From: Agromyces aureus
Lineage (GTDB): Bacteria > Actinomycetota > Actinomycetes > Actinomycetales > Microbacteriaceae
Reading direction: 5' to 3'
DNA length: 64,000 nucleotides
Assembly: GCF_001660485.1 (NCBI RefSeq)
Contig: NZ_CP013979.1
Coordinates: forward strand, 2,604,001 to 2,668,000
Part shown: piece after piece, positions 1 to 8,221 of the stretch
Numbering within the stretch: the stretch's first letter is position 1
How the letters are laid out: each line of letters opens with the position of its first letter
Notes under the pieces: generated by a model
Seen by the model: only the letters and a program-made list of their open reading frames with translations
What the model was told of the DNA's origin: nothing
The model's database searches: none
Made by a program: the position numbers and the translations under genes

Positions 1-254
1 TTCGGCGAGAGGGCGACGTCGTAGCGCATGACGCTGTCGGCGAGCACGATGCCGTTTCGGTCGACGATCTCGCCGCGCGTGCCGTACACCGGAATCGGAT
101 CGGTCGAGCGCACCTCGTCGGCCTGCTCGTTGAGCGCCGCGGCGCGCACGACCTGGATGTCGACGAGGCGCACCACGAAGAGCGCGACGAGCACGACGAG
201 CACGACTCCTGCCGCGAGGATCCTCCGCATCGGGTGACGGCTGATGCGGTTCAC
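1..254 (-). CDS. ftsI: Penicillin-binding protein 2 / FtsI, N-terminal part (cut by window edge)
   Basis: Septal peptidoglycan transpeptidase; only the first 84 or so residues are inside the window, and the gene continues past the left edge. The reverse strand reads from a GTG at 254, preceded by AGGAGG at 261-266. The product has a short basic N-terminus, one membrane segment at about residues 11-32 (LAAGVVLVVLVALFVVRLVD), then the start of the PBP dimerisation domain with the typical pattern RGEIVDRNGIVLA. It lies 28 bases after the FtsL-like gene, so rsmH-ftsL-ftsI is almost certainly one dcw transcript. Catalytic motifs (SxxK, SxN, KTG) would lie outside the window, so the transpeptidase assignment rests on the N-terminal pattern plus synteny. 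Confidence 0.9.
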   Translation of the reverse strand, partial: MNRISRHPMRRILAAGVVLVVLVALFVVRLVDIQVVRAAALNEQADEVRSTDPIPVYGTRGEIVDRNGIVLADSVMRYDVALSP

Positions 255-282
255 CTGGATCCTCCTCTGGCGGCTCTGCAGG

Positions 283-885
283 TCAATGGGTGGTGGGCGT
301 CGGCAGCGAACCGCTGACGGGCGGCGGCGCCGGTGCGGCCGGTACGGCCGGATCTGCAGCCGCTCCTCCGAGGCCGGCCCCCTGACCGCCCACAGGTGCA
401 GTCTGCCCCGAGGGCTGCTCGGTCACGAGCGGCACGCCGCCGATCAGCACATTCGGAACCAGGGCAGCGGATGCCGCGGCTCCCCCGCTCGCGGCGGTCG
501 GCTGCCCGAGCACCGCGCCGTCGCTGAGCCGCAGGAACACGGGGTTCGTGTTGGGAACCATGCCGAGCGCCTCGGCGTTCTTCGCGAGGTACTGCGGGGA
601 CTGCACCCGGTCGAGGTCCTCGGAGAGGGTCTGCTGCTGCCGGGAGAGCTTGGCCTGGCTGAGTTCGTAGCCGTCGATCTCGTAGGCGCCCTGCGTGACG
701 GCGATCGACAGCATGAGCTGTGCGATCGCGATCGCCACGACGCCGCTGACGGCGATGACCGCGTACGCGAGGCGGGGCTTCGACCGCGCGGCGCGGTCGG
801 GCGCCGGGCGGAGGATCTCGGGGATCCACGCGCGACGACGGATCTGTGCGGGTGCGAGTGCGCTCTGCGCGGGAAGTGCGCTCAT
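283..885 (-). CDS. FtsL-like septum protein
   Basis: Bitopic membrane protein of about 200 residues in the FtsL position of the dcw cluster. It has a cytoplasmic N-terminus of about 40 residues, one membrane segment (AYAVIAVSGVVAIAIAQLML, about residues 40-60), and a short coiled-coil-like stretch (LSQAKLSRQQQTLSEDLDRV) followed by SPQYLAKNAEALGMVP, a pattern usual in actinobacterial FtsL. The C-terminal 60 or so residues are a low-complexity Ala/Pro/Gly tail. The ATG overlaps the rsmH stop as ATGA (882-885), which suggests translational coupling. FtsL homologues diverge strongly in sequence, so the call rests on topology and gene order more than on a conserved motif. Confidence 0.8.
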   Translation of the reverse strand: MSALPAQSALAPAQIRRRAWIPEILRPAPDRAARSKPRLAYAVIAVSGVVAIAIAQLMLSIAVTQGAYEIDGYELSQAKLSRQQQTLSEDLDRVQSPQYLAKNAEALGMVPNTNPVFLRLSDGAVLGQPTAASGGAAASAALVPNVLIGGVPLVTEQPSGQTAPVGGQGAGLGGAAADPAVPAAPAPPPVSGSLPTPTTH

Positions 886-1835
886 GTCGCCCTCCTCACG
901 CGTTCGGCGGCGCGCAGCCGCACGGGCTTCGCCCGCGGGTTCTCGACCTGTTCGGCCTCGCTCGCGAGTTCGGCGCCGCGCACGAGCAGCTTGAACTGCG
1001 GGCGGTGCTCGGGCAGTTCCATCGGCAGGTCGGCCGGAGCCGACGACGTGGAGGCGGCCTGCAGCACGCGCTTGACGATGCGGTCCTCGAGTGACTGGTA
1101 GGCGAGCACGACGATGCGGCCGCCGACGTTCAGCCCCTCGAGGGCGGCGGGCATCGCCCGCTGGAGCACCGAGAGCTCCTCGTTGACCTCGATGCGCAGC
1201 GCCTGGAAGACGCGCTTGGCCGGGTGACCCTGCCGCTGCACGGCAACCGGGGTCGCGTCGTGGATGATCGACACGAGTTCGGCCGATCGCAGGATCGGCT
1301 GGGTCTCGCGAGCCTTCACGATCGCCTTCGCGTATCGCGCCGAGAGCTTCTCCTCGCCGAAGTCCTGGAAGATGTGCCTCAGCTCGGACTCGCTGTACGT
1401 CGCGATGATGTCGGCCGCGGTGCGCCCGGTCGTGCCGTCCATGCGCATGTCGAGGGGCGCGTCCTTGGAATACGCGAATCCGCGCTCGGCGCGGTCGAGC
1501 TGCAGCGACGAGACGCCGAGGTCGAAGAGCACCGCGTCGACCTCGTCGTATCCCTCGGAGCCGATCGCCTCGAGGATGCCGTCGTAGACCGTGTGCACGA
1601 AGCGGGCGCGGTCGCCGAAGCGCGCGAGCCGCTCGCGGGCGATCCCGAGCGCATCGGTGTCGCGGTCGAGTCCGATGACCGTCAGCGACGGGAACCGCTC
1701 GAGCATCGCCGCCGTGTGGCCGCCCATGCCCAGCGTGGCGTCGACGACGACCGCGCCGTCGCGCCGCAGCGCGGGTTCGAGGAGTTCGAGCGTGCGCTCG
1801 AGCATGACCGGTGTGTGGATGCGTTCGATGTCCAT
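882..1835 (-). CDS. rsmH: 16S rRNA (cytosine1402-N4)-methyltransferase
   Basis: RsmH (MraW), 317 residues, the usual family length. It methylates N4 of C1402 in the 16S rRNA decoding centre using S-adenosylmethionine. It opens with HTPVMLERTLELL, the conserved substrate-side start, followed by the SAM-binding loop DATLGMGGHTA at about residues 33-43 and GLDRDTDAL. The downstream block VNEELSVLQRAM is also typical. The ATG at 1835 has GGAGG just upstream (about 1840-1844). It lies 103 bases downstream of mraZ and overlaps the ftsL-like gene by four bases, the standard mraZ-rsmH-ftsL-ftsI order. Confidence 0.96.
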   Translation of the reverse strand: MDIERIHTPVMLERTLELLEPALRRDGAVVVDATLGMGGHTAAMLERFPSLTVIGLDRDTDALGIARERLARFGDRARFVHTVYDGILEAIGSEGYDEVDAVLFDLGVSSLQLDRAERGFAYSKDAPLDMRMDGTTGRTAADIIATYSESELRHIFQDFGEEKLSARYAKAIVKARETQPILRSAELVSIIHDATPVAVQRQGHPAKRVFQALRIEVNEELSVLQRAMPAALEGLNVGGRIVVLAYQSLEDRIVKRVLQAASTSSAPADLPMELPEHRPQFKLLVRGAELASEAEQVENPRAKPVRLRAAERVRRAT

Positions 1836-1938
1836 GATGCCTCCGGGATCGTGTCCGACGGATTCCGATGCCCATCCGTTCGTCCTGTTGCGGGGAAGTG
1901 CAGCAGGCGCGTACGGCTGGGAGTCGCAACCCGTCGAG

Positions 1939-2370
1939 CTAGAAGAGCCCCGGGATCACCTCCTCCGCCGTCTCTGCGAAGGCCGCCTCCTGTTCGGCGA
2001 GGTAGGTCTGCCAGGCCGTGGCATCCCAGATCTCGACCCTGCTGCCGGCACCGATGACCGTGAGGTCTCGACCGAGCCCCGCATAGCTGCGGAGCGTTGC
2101 AGGGACCGTGATCCGGTGCTGCTTGTCGGGCGTCTCCGCGGAGGCCCCCGAGAGGAAGACGCGCATGTAGTCGCGCGCCTGCTTGCTCGTCACCGGGGCT
2201 TGGCGGATCTTCTCGTTCATCTGCTCGAACTCCCTGGCGCTGAACACGTAGATGCAGCGTTCCTGCCCGCGCGTGAGCACGAGACCGGTCGACAGTTCGT
2301 CCCGGAATTTGGCCGGAAGAATGACGCGGCCCTTCTCATCGAGCTTGGGCTCGTAGGTCCCGAGGAACAC
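1939..2370 (-). CDS. mraZ: Transcriptional regulator MraZ
   Basis: MraZ, 143 residues, first gene of the dcw cluster and in known cases a repressor of its own operon. It is built from two AbrB/SpoVT-like halves: DEKGRVILP near residues 11-19 and DKQHRITVP near residues 82-90. The second half has His where DxQGR normally has Gly. The start is taken as the GTG at 2370 because it gives the family-standard [14 protein letters not shown] opening and because GGAGGAAAGG lies at 2381-2390. The same frame stays open further upstream, but that part has no family match. Two GTGG boxes 10 bp apart lie at 2407-2423, the expected autoregulatory operator. Confidence 0.95.
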   Translation of the reverse strand: MFLGTYEPKLDEKGRVILPAKFRDELSTGLVLTRGQERCIYVFSAREFEQMNEKIRQAPVTSKQARDYMRVFLSGASAETPDKQHRITVPATLRSYAGLGRDLTVIGAGSRVEIWDATAWQTYLAEQEAAFAETAEEVIPGLF

Positions 2371-2406
2371 CGCACCACCCCCTTTCCTCCGACCAGGATC
2401 CAGGTG

Positions 2407-2423
2407 CCCCCACTTTACTCCAC
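2407..2423 (-). promoter_or_regulatory. MraZ operator (two GTGG repeats, 10-bp period)
   Basis: On the minus strand GTGGAG (2423-2418) and GTGGGG (2413-2408) are separated by TAAA, giving a 10-bp period, and end 37 bases before the mraZ start. MraZ proteins are known to bind direct repeats of GTGG-type boxes at this spacing upstream of mraZ. The match is by eye. Confidence 0.7.
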
Positions 2424-2669
2424 TCTCATCCCCGAAACAACGACATGCGGCCGATCGGTATGGAACAGCAGCAGAACTGCCCTGGAAAGACGGGCATTCA
2501 CGGCGTGGAGGGGTGTGGAGGGATTCGAGCGCAACGGGGAGCAACGACGGCATTCCGATCGTCGGATGCCGCGTGCGCGCGCCGAGGCGGCCGCACCGTC
2601 CTCGCCATCGAGGTCTCGGATCAGCCGCAGAACCGCCGACTCGACGTGCCGGGAGCCCGGAAACGACGA

Positions 2670-2698
2670 AACGGGCCGATCCGGAGGATCGACCCGTT
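2670..2698 (-). terminator. Terminator of the DUF3040 gene
   Basis: Arms AACGGGCCGATCC (2670-2682) and GGATCGACCCGTT (2686-2698) pair over 13 positions with one mismatch and a GGA loop. On the minus strand the hairpin is followed by a T-rich stretch TTTCGTCGTTTCC. It lies 25 bases after the stop of the DUF3040 gene and upstream of mraZ, so it should separate the two transcripts. Confidence 0.75.
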
Positions 2699-2722
2699 CA
2701 ACGGTGGAGGGTGGTGGAGGGC

Positions 2723-3112
2723 CTAGTCGCCGCGCTCCTGGCGACGGTCCCAACGCTCGTTGAGGCGGTCCATGAAGCCGGCGGACTGCTGGCCCTGCGT
2801 CTTGCCGGTCGACGGCGCACCCTCTTCGGGAGCCGGAGCGGACGCACCTCGTTTGCCCGGCGTGATCGCGACGAGCACGCCCGCGAACATCATGGCGAAG
2901 CCGAGGATGCCGACGATGAGCATCTGCAGCGCCACTCCCGCGATGAGGGCGCCGGCGCCGATCACGGCGAGCAGAACACCGAGCACGATCGCCCGGTAGT
3001 TCGGGCGTCGCCCATGACCACCTCCGACCGCATGCACGAAGTCCGCATCATTGCGGTAGAGGTTCCGCTCCATCTCCTCGAGAAGACGTTGCTCCTGCTC
3101 TGAAAGCGGCAT
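2723..3112 (-). CDS. DUF3040 membrane protein
   Basis: Protein of 129 residues of the DUF3040 family, found next to mraZ across Actinobacteria (the mycobacterial counterpart is Rv2169c). The N-terminal signature PLSEQEQRLLEEMERNLYRND is followed by a basic linker and two membrane segments (about residues 41-62 and 64-84). The C-terminus is a charged tail. No biochemical function is established for the family; its place beside dcw genes suggests an envelope role. It has its own terminator (2670-2698) and so is probably not in the mraZ transcript. Confidence 0.88.
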   Translation of the reverse strand: MPLSEQEQRLLEEMERNLYRNDADFVHAVGGGHGRRPNYRAIVLGVLLAVIGAGALIAGVALQMLIVGILGFAMMFAGVLVAITPGKRGASAPAPEEGAPSTGKTQGQQSAGFMDRLNERWDRRQERGD

Positions 3113-3186
3113 CTCTTTCCCCTCAGGCTCGGGACCGACGCATCCGTGCCCATTCTAGCGCCGCCCGGCCTCGCTAGGCTAGGCGA

Positions 3187-4299
3187 GTGGCTCAAGGTTC
3201 TCGACTGGTCGATCTGGTTCAAACGCGCATCGATGGGTTCCTCGATGACCGCAGCACCATTCTCCGCTCGATCGCACCCGAGCTGGAGCCGCTCGACGAC
3301 TTCTCAAGGCGCTTTCTCAGCGGAGGCAAGCGCTTCCGGGCCCTGTTCTGCTATTGGGGCTGGGAGTCCGTCGGCGGAAGCGGATTCGACCCGTTCGGCG
3401 ACGACGCCGAGCGCGACACCTTCCCGATCGTGTCGGCGGCCTCGGCGCTCGAGGTCTTCCACGCCGCGGCGCTCGTGCACGACGACATCATCGACAACTC
3501 CGACACGCGTCGTGGGGCACCGGCCGCGCACCGCCTGTTCGAGCGGATGCACGCCGATGCGGGCTGGCTGCGCAGCAGCGACGAGTTCGGCCGGGCGTCG
3601 GCGATCCTGCTCGGCGACCTCCTCCTCGGCTGGAGCGACGAACTGCTCGACGAAGGGCTCGACACTCTGAGCGACCGGGCCGCCGCTCGCGCGGCGCGTG
3701 CCGAGTTCATGCGCATGCGCACCGAGGTGACGGCCGGCCAGTATCTCGACATCCTGGCCGAGCAGTCGTGGCGCACGAAGCCCGATGACGAGCAGCGGCA
3801 GATCGCCGAGCGCGTGATCACGTACAAGGCCGCGAAGTACTCCGTCGAGTCGCCGCTCGCCCTCGGCGGGCTCATCGCCGGCGGCACACCGGCGCAGATC
3901 CGGTCCCTCCGCGACTTCGGGCTCCCGCTCGGCATGGCGTACCAGCTGCGCGACGATCTCCTCGGCGTCTACGGAGACCCGGCCGTCACGGGCAAGCCGA
4001 GCGGCGACGACCTGCGCGAGGGCAAGCGCACCATGCTCGTCGCGATCGCCAGGGAACGCCTGGCGGCCGGCCCCCGCAACCTGCTCGACGAGTTGCTCGG
4101 CGACCCCGAGCTCACCGACGAGCAGATCCGGATGCTGCAGCGGACCATCGGCGACTCGGGCGCCGTCGACGAGGTCGAGACGATCATCGCGGCCGAGGTC
4201 GGGCGTGCGCTCGCCGCCCTCGCCGACGCGCCGCTGAGCTCGCCTGCACGCTCCGAACTCGCCGCGCTCGCGACGACGGTCAGCCGCCGCAGCAGCTGA
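3187..4299 (+). CDS. Polyprenyl diphosphate synthase (IdsA-type)
   Basis: Trans-isoprenyl diphosphate synthase of 370 residues, which elongates allylic diphosphates with isopentenyl diphosphate. The first Asp-rich motif is DDIID at residues 99-103 (within LVHDDIIDNSDTRRG), and the second lies near residue 255 (QLRDDLLGVYGD). The conserved GGKRFRALF is at about residues 46-54. The GTG at 3187 has no Shine-Dalgarno, but TAGGCT (3175-3180) ends six bases before it, so translation is probably leaderless. Its place between the dcw end and the Rv2175c/pknL set matches mycobacterial idsA2. It is a different gene from the crtE of the carotenoid cluster; product chain length cannot be judged here. Confidence 0.9.
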   Translation: MAQGSRLVDLVQTRIDGFLDDRSTILRSIAPELEPLDDFSRRFLSGGKRFRALFCYWGWESVGGSGFDPFGDDAERDTFPIVSAASALEVFHAAALVHDDIIDNSDTRRGAPAAHRLFERMHADAGWLRSSDEFGRASAILLGDLLLGWSDELLDEGLDTLSDRAAARAARAEFMRMRTEVTAGQYLDILAEQSWRTKPDDEQRQIAERVITYKAAKYSVESPLALGGLIAGGTPAQIRSLRDFGLPLGMAYQLRDDLLGVYGDPAVTGKPSGDDLREGKRTMLVAIARERLAAGPRNLLDELLGDPELTDEQIRMLQRTIGDSGAVDEVETIIAAEVGRALAALADAPLSSPARSELAALATTVSRRSS

Positions 4300-4359
4300 T
4301 CGCATTCGGGCGGGGCCGGCCGGAGGCCGCGTCCCGGCCGTCGATCAGGTGGCGGTCGA

Positions 4360-4713
4360 TCAGGCCAGCGCCTGCGCGACGCGCCTGACCTCGGCCTTGC
4401 GACCGGCCAGCAGGGCCGTGATCGGGCTGACGCCGAGACTCTCGTCTTCGTTCAGGAGCCACTCCAGCGCCTCGGCGTCGCTGAACCCGCCATCGCCGAG
4501 CACCACGATCGTGCCGTGCAGCTCGGGCAACGGGTGGCCGTCGCGGATGAAGACCGCGGGCACCTTGAGCACGCCGTCGAAGCGGGCGGCGAGCAGATGA
4601 CGATCGTCGATCAGGCGACGCACCCGGCTGGGGGTCGAGCCGAAGAGCTCGACGAGGTCGGGAACGGTCAGCCATTCGGTCGCGGTCGAATCGGGCGCAG
4701 TCGCATCGGTCAC
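4360..4713 (-). CDS. Rv2175c-family DNA-binding protein
   Basis: Protein of 117 residues, similar throughout to mycobacterial Rv2175c. A helix-turn-helix region (LTVPDLVELFGSTPSRVRRLIDD) at about residues 15-37 is followed by the characteristic C-terminal core PAVFIRDGHPLPELHGTIVVL and an FSDAEALEWLL segment. In Mycobacterium tuberculosis Rv2175c binds DNA and is phosphorylated by PknL. The Thr/Ser-rich N-terminus here (TDATAPDSTAT) could be such a site. It is oriented against its neighbours, with the LysM gene between it and pknL. Confidence 0.85.
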   Translation of the reverse strand: MTDATAPDSTATEWLTVPDLVELFGSTPSRVRRLIDDRHLLAARFDGVLKVPAVFIRDGHPLPELHGTIVVLGDGGFSDAEALEWLLNEDESLGVSPITALLAGRKAEVRRVAQALA

Positions 4714-4898
4714 GCCTCCAGCCTAGCCAGCGCGCGGTCTCGGAAGGTACCCGTCCGAGCTTGCGGAGCACCGCGCGGAGGCACCCGCCGACGTCGCATC
4801 GGGCCACTCCCGGTGACACGCGCGCATGTCGTTGACTCCTCCGGTCCGCTGTGGAACGGTGACGCACAGAACCGATGGGGGTCGGTCGAGGGGGCAGC

Positions 4899-6050
4899 AT
4901 GACGAACGGCGAGACGCCGGCCGAGACGTCGGCACCGACGACCAGGCGCGAACTCGCGCGCGAACGGCGGCCACGCGGCATCCGTCGCCTGCTGACCCTG
5001 CCGATCGCGATCGTGGGCACGCTCGCCGTGACCCTCGGCGTCGTGCAGCCGGCCGTGGCGGCCCCGCACACCGCGAAGCGGCTCGCGAAGGCCAAGGCTG
5101 CGAACACCGAGGTGCGCCGCACGGCGGCGGTCGCGGCGGTCGCCCCGCCGGCAGAGGTCGTCGTCGCCGAGGGCGACACCGTGAGCGGGATCGCCGAACG
5201 CTACGGACTCGCGACGGCCGAGGTGCTCGCCGCGAACGGACTCGGATGGTCGAGTCTCATCTTCCCGGGCCAACGGCTGGCGCTGCCTGGCGGCTCGGTG
5301 CCCGTCGCGCCTCCACCCACGGCGGCCACCGACATCCGTCGCCACACCGTCGTCGCGGGCGACACCGTGAGCGGGATCGCCGAGCAGTACGGCCTTCGGG
5401 CGAGCGATGTGCTGAGCGCCAACGGCCTGAGCGCGTCGAGCCTGATCTTCCCCGGCGAGTCGATCGTGCTGCCAGGTACCGGTGGAGCGCCGGATGCCGC
5501 GGCGACCGCCGCTCCCCCGGCCGTGCCGCCGCCGGCCGCGCCCGAGCCCGCCGCCGCCGAAGCCGTGACCGCGGAACCCGTCGCACAGGTGGAGCCCGCC
5601 GCGCCGGCGGAACCCGCAGCGCCCGAGCCCGACCGCCCGGCAACGCTCACCGACGAGATGCGCGCCAACGCGCAGCTCGTCATCGATGTCGGCCGGTCGA
5701 TCGGAGTGTCCGATGCGGGCATCGTGGTGGCGCTCGTCGCCGCGGCGCAGGAGTCCGGGCTCCGCGACCTCGACACCGGCGACCGCGACTCGCTCGGGCT
5801 CTTCCAGCAGCGGCCGAGTCAGGGCTGGGGAACGGTGGAGGAGGTCTCCGACCCCGCGCACGCGGCGCGCTCGTTCTACGGGGGGCCCGGCGGGCCCAAC
5901 GCGGGCCGTGCACCGGGCCTGCTCGACGTCGACGGCTGGGAGTCCATGCCGGTCTCGGCCGCGGCGCAGGCCGTGCAGCACTCCGCGCACCCCGATCACT
6001 ACGCGAAGTGGGAGACGGCGGCACGGGTCTGGATCGCAGAACTCGGCTGA
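4899..6050 (+). CDS. Secreted LysM-domain peptidoglycan-binding protein
   Basis: Cell-wall protein of about 383 residues. A signal-like segment (LLTLPIAIVGTLAVTLGVVQPAVA) is followed by two LysM repeats, each with GDTVSGIAE(R/Q)YGL and LIFPG(Q/E), then a Pro/Ala-rich linker. The C-terminal domain of about 135 residues contains AAAQESGLRDLDTGDRDSLG and LFQQRPSQGWG, a pattern seen in actinobacterial wall hydrolase-like proteins. The ATG at 4899 is preferred over one at 4875 because GAGGGGGC precedes it. It is transcribed toward pknL. The C-terminal domain is probably a muramidase/transglycosylase-like fold, but no catalytic residue can be fixed by eye. Confidence 0.82.
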   Translation: MTNGETPAETSAPTTRRELARERRPRGIRRLLTLPIAIVGTLAVTLGVVQPAVAAPHTAKRLAKAKAANTEVRRTAAVAAVAPPAEVVVAEGDTVSGIAERYGLATAEVLAANGLGWSSLIFPGQRLALPGGSVPVAPPPTAATDIRRHTVVAGDTVSGIAEQYGLRASDVLSANGLSASSLIFPGESIVLPGTGGAPDAAATAAPPAVPPPAAPEPAAAEAVTAEPVAQVEPAAPAEPAAPEPDRPATLTDEMRANAQLVIDVGRSIGVSDAGIVVALVAAAQESGLRDLDTGDRDSLGLFQQRPSQGWGTVEEVSDPAHAARSFYGGPGGPNAGRAPGLLDVDGWESMPVSAAAQAVQHSAHPDHYAKWETAARVWIAELG

Positions 6051-6145
6051 CCCGCGACCACCGGTCGCATCACGAAGCGATTCCGATCCCAGCGTGCACG
6101 GTGTGTAGTCGGCCATCGGCATGAACGACTTCGTACACTTCTCTG

Positions 6146-8095
6146 GTGACCACTGCGCCCGTCGACCCGATGATCGGCCGTCTCATCGACGGCCGGTACC
6201 AGGTGCGCTCGCGGATCGCGCGCGGCGGCATGGCCACGGTGTACCTCGCGACCGACCTGCGCCTCGAGCGCCGGGTCGCGATCAAGATCATGCACGGGCA
6301 CCTCGCCGACGACAACACGTTCAAGACCCGCTTCGTGCAGGAGGCCCGCTCGGCCGCACGCCTGGCGCACCCGAACGTCGTGAACGTCTTCGACCAGGGC
6401 CAGGACTCCGACATGGCGTACCTCGTCATGGAATACCTGCCGGGCATCACCCTGCGCGACCTCCTCAAGGACTACAAGCGCCTCACGCCGGAGCAGACCG
6501 TCGATATCCTCGACGCCGTGCTCGCCGGCCTCGCGGCCGCGCACAAGGCCGGCATCGTTCACCGCGACCTCAAGCCCGAGAACGTGCTGCTCGCCGACGA
6601 CGGCCGCATCAAGCTCGGCGACTTCGGCCTCGCGCGCGCAGCCAGCGCGAACACCGCGACCGGGCAGGCGCTGCTCGGCACGATCGCCTACCTCTCCCCC
6701 GAGCTCGTGACCCGCGGCATCGCCGATGCCCGCAGCGACATCTACGCCGTCGGCATCATGGTCTACGAGATGCTCACGGGCGAGCAGCCCTACGTCGGCG
6801 AGGCACCGATGGCGATCGCGTACCAGCACGCGAACGACCAGGTGCCGATGCCGAGCACCAAGAACCCGTCGGTCCCGGTCGAGCTCGACGAGCTCGTGCT
6901 GTGGTCGACGTCGCGCGACCCCGACGCGAGGCCTCGCGACGCGAAGGAGATGCTCGACCGGCTCCGGCAGATCGAACCCGAGATCCGCGGCGGTCGCATG
7001 AACACGACGCAGGCCACCTCGGTGCTCACCGGCGGCTTCCTCGCGGCACCCGCTCCGGTCGGCGCCTCGACGGCGGCGACCACGGTGCTCACGGGCACCG
7101 CGCTCGCGCCGACGCCCGTGCCGTCCCCGTCGTTCCCCCCGTCGGATGCCGACGGCGACGGCCCCGACGCTGCGGCGCTCACCACTGCGGCGGCGCACCG
7201 CCGCCGACGCGGCTACTGGATCCTCGCACTCGTGCTGCTGCTCACCGGCCTCGCCGCGGGCACCGGATGGTACTTCGGCGCCGGCCCCGGCTCCTACGCG
7301 ACCGTGCCCCAGATCGTGAACGAGACCCCCGACGACGCTCGTGCCGCCCTCGTCGATGCGGGCTTCGAGGTCACCGATGCGCAACGCTCCGACCCCGAGG
7401 TCGCCGATGGACTGGTGTCGGGCAGCGATCCCGCGCCGGGCGAGCAAGCACAGCGCGGGTCGGCGCTCACGATGTACATCTCCACCGGTCCGGCGATCAT
7501 CGCCGTCCCGCAGGTCGTCGGTGCTGCCGAGGCCGATGCCAGAACCCAGCTCTCGGCGTTCACGGTGAACGCGAAGTCGGTGGAGCAGTTCTCGGCCGAT
7601 GTCCCCTCCGGCTCGGTCATCGCGGTGCTGGCCGCCGACGGCTCCCCCGTTCCCGACCAGTACGCGGAGCGCGGCAAGCTGAGCCTCGTCGTCTCCGTCG
7701 GTGCCGTGCCCCCGGTCGAGGGCAAGCTCGCGACCGACGCGGAGGCCGAGTTGAAGGCGGCCGGCCTGACGGTCGAGTACGCCGAACCGGTGTTCGACAA
7801 CGAGGTGCCGAAGGACCACGTGAAGACGGCCGACTGGGCCGACGACCCGATGGTGCCGGGCTCGAAGGTCATGCTCACCGTCTCGAAGGGGCCCGACCTC
7901 GTCGCGGTCCCCGACGTGGTCGGCCAGTCCATGCGCGACGCCATCGCCGCGCTCGAGGCCGCGGAATTCGAGGTCAGCTACAGCCTGCCCGACGTGTTCC
8001 TCGACTTCGCCAAGGTGACCTCGACGGATCCCGCCGGGGCCGCGCAGGCACCGCGCGGCTCGACGATCACCGTCGTCGGTCAGCTCACGCTCTGA
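6146..8095 (+). CDS. pknL: Serine/threonine protein kinase with four PASTA repeats (PknL-like)
   Basis: Membrane kinase of 649 residues. The cytoplasmic kinase domain (about 12-275) has the Gly-rich loop RIARGGMATVY, catalytic Lys in VAIKIM, HRDLKPENVL near residue 138 and DFG near 158. A Thr/Ala/Pro linker leads to one membrane segment at about 355-378. Four extracellular PASTA units follow (about 379-649), the type that senses peptidoglycan fragments. The GTG at 6146 lacks a Shine-Dalgarno; TACACT (6134-6139) ends six bases upstream, so it is probably leaderless. Proximity to Rv2175c and the DAHP synthase gene is the mycobacterial pknL arrangement. M. tuberculosis PknL has no large PASTA region, so the orthology rests on synteny. 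Confidence 0.92.
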   Translation: MTTAPVDPMIGRLIDGRYQVRSRIARGGMATVYLATDLRLERRVAIKIMHGHLADDNTFKTRFVQEARSAARLAHPNVVNVFDQGQDSDMAYLVMEYLPGITLRDLLKDYKRLTPEQTVDILDAVLAGLAAAHKAGIVHRDLKPENVLLADDGRIKLGDFGLARAASANTATGQALLGTIAYLSPELVTRGIADARSDIYAVGIMVYEMLTGEQPYVGEAPMAIAYQHANDQVPMPSTKNPSVPVELDELVLWSTSRDPDARPRDAKEMLDRLRQIEPEIRGGRMNTTQATSVLTGGFLAAPAPVGASTAATTVLTGTALAPTPVPSPSFPPSDADGDGPDAAALTTAAAHRRRRGYWILALVLLLTGLAAGTGWYFGAGPGSYATVPQIVNETPDDARAALVDAGFEVTDAQRSDPEVADGLVSGSDPAPGEQAQRGSALTMYISTGPAIIAVPQVVGAAEADARTQLSAFTVNAKSVEQFSADVPSGSVIAVLAADGSPVPDQYAERGKLSLVVSVGAVPPVEGKLATDAEAELKAAGLTVEYAEPVFDNEVPKDHVKTADWADDPMVPGSKVMLTVSKGPDLVAVPDVVGQSMRDAIAALEAAEFEVSYSLPDVFLDFAKVTSTDPAGAAQAPRGSTITVVGQLTL

Positions 8096-8175
8096 CGCGG
8101 GTCTCCTGATCCGCGGCTCGGCTCCCCGTCGAACGGTCGCGACCTCACCTGCGCGCACCGGCGCGCAACGCAGAA

Positions 8176-8210
8176 GCGCGGCATCCGCTCATCGAGAACG
8201 GATGCCGCGC
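8176..8210. terminator. Bidirectional terminator between pknL and aroG
   Basis: A perfect 12-bp stem, GCGCGGCATCCG (8176-8187) with CGGATGCCGCGC (8199-8210) and an 11-nt loop, sits between the convergent stops at 8095 and 8222. No strong T-tract is present on either strand, as is common at actinobacterial terminators. Confidence 0.75.
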
Positions 8211-8221
8211 GCGCGGATGGA

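Noticed and set aside
4710..6122. Minus-strand open frame opposite the LysM gene
   Set aside because: The LysM repeats and signal sequence on the plus strand are unambiguous; the opposite translation is Gly/Arg-rich without motifs.
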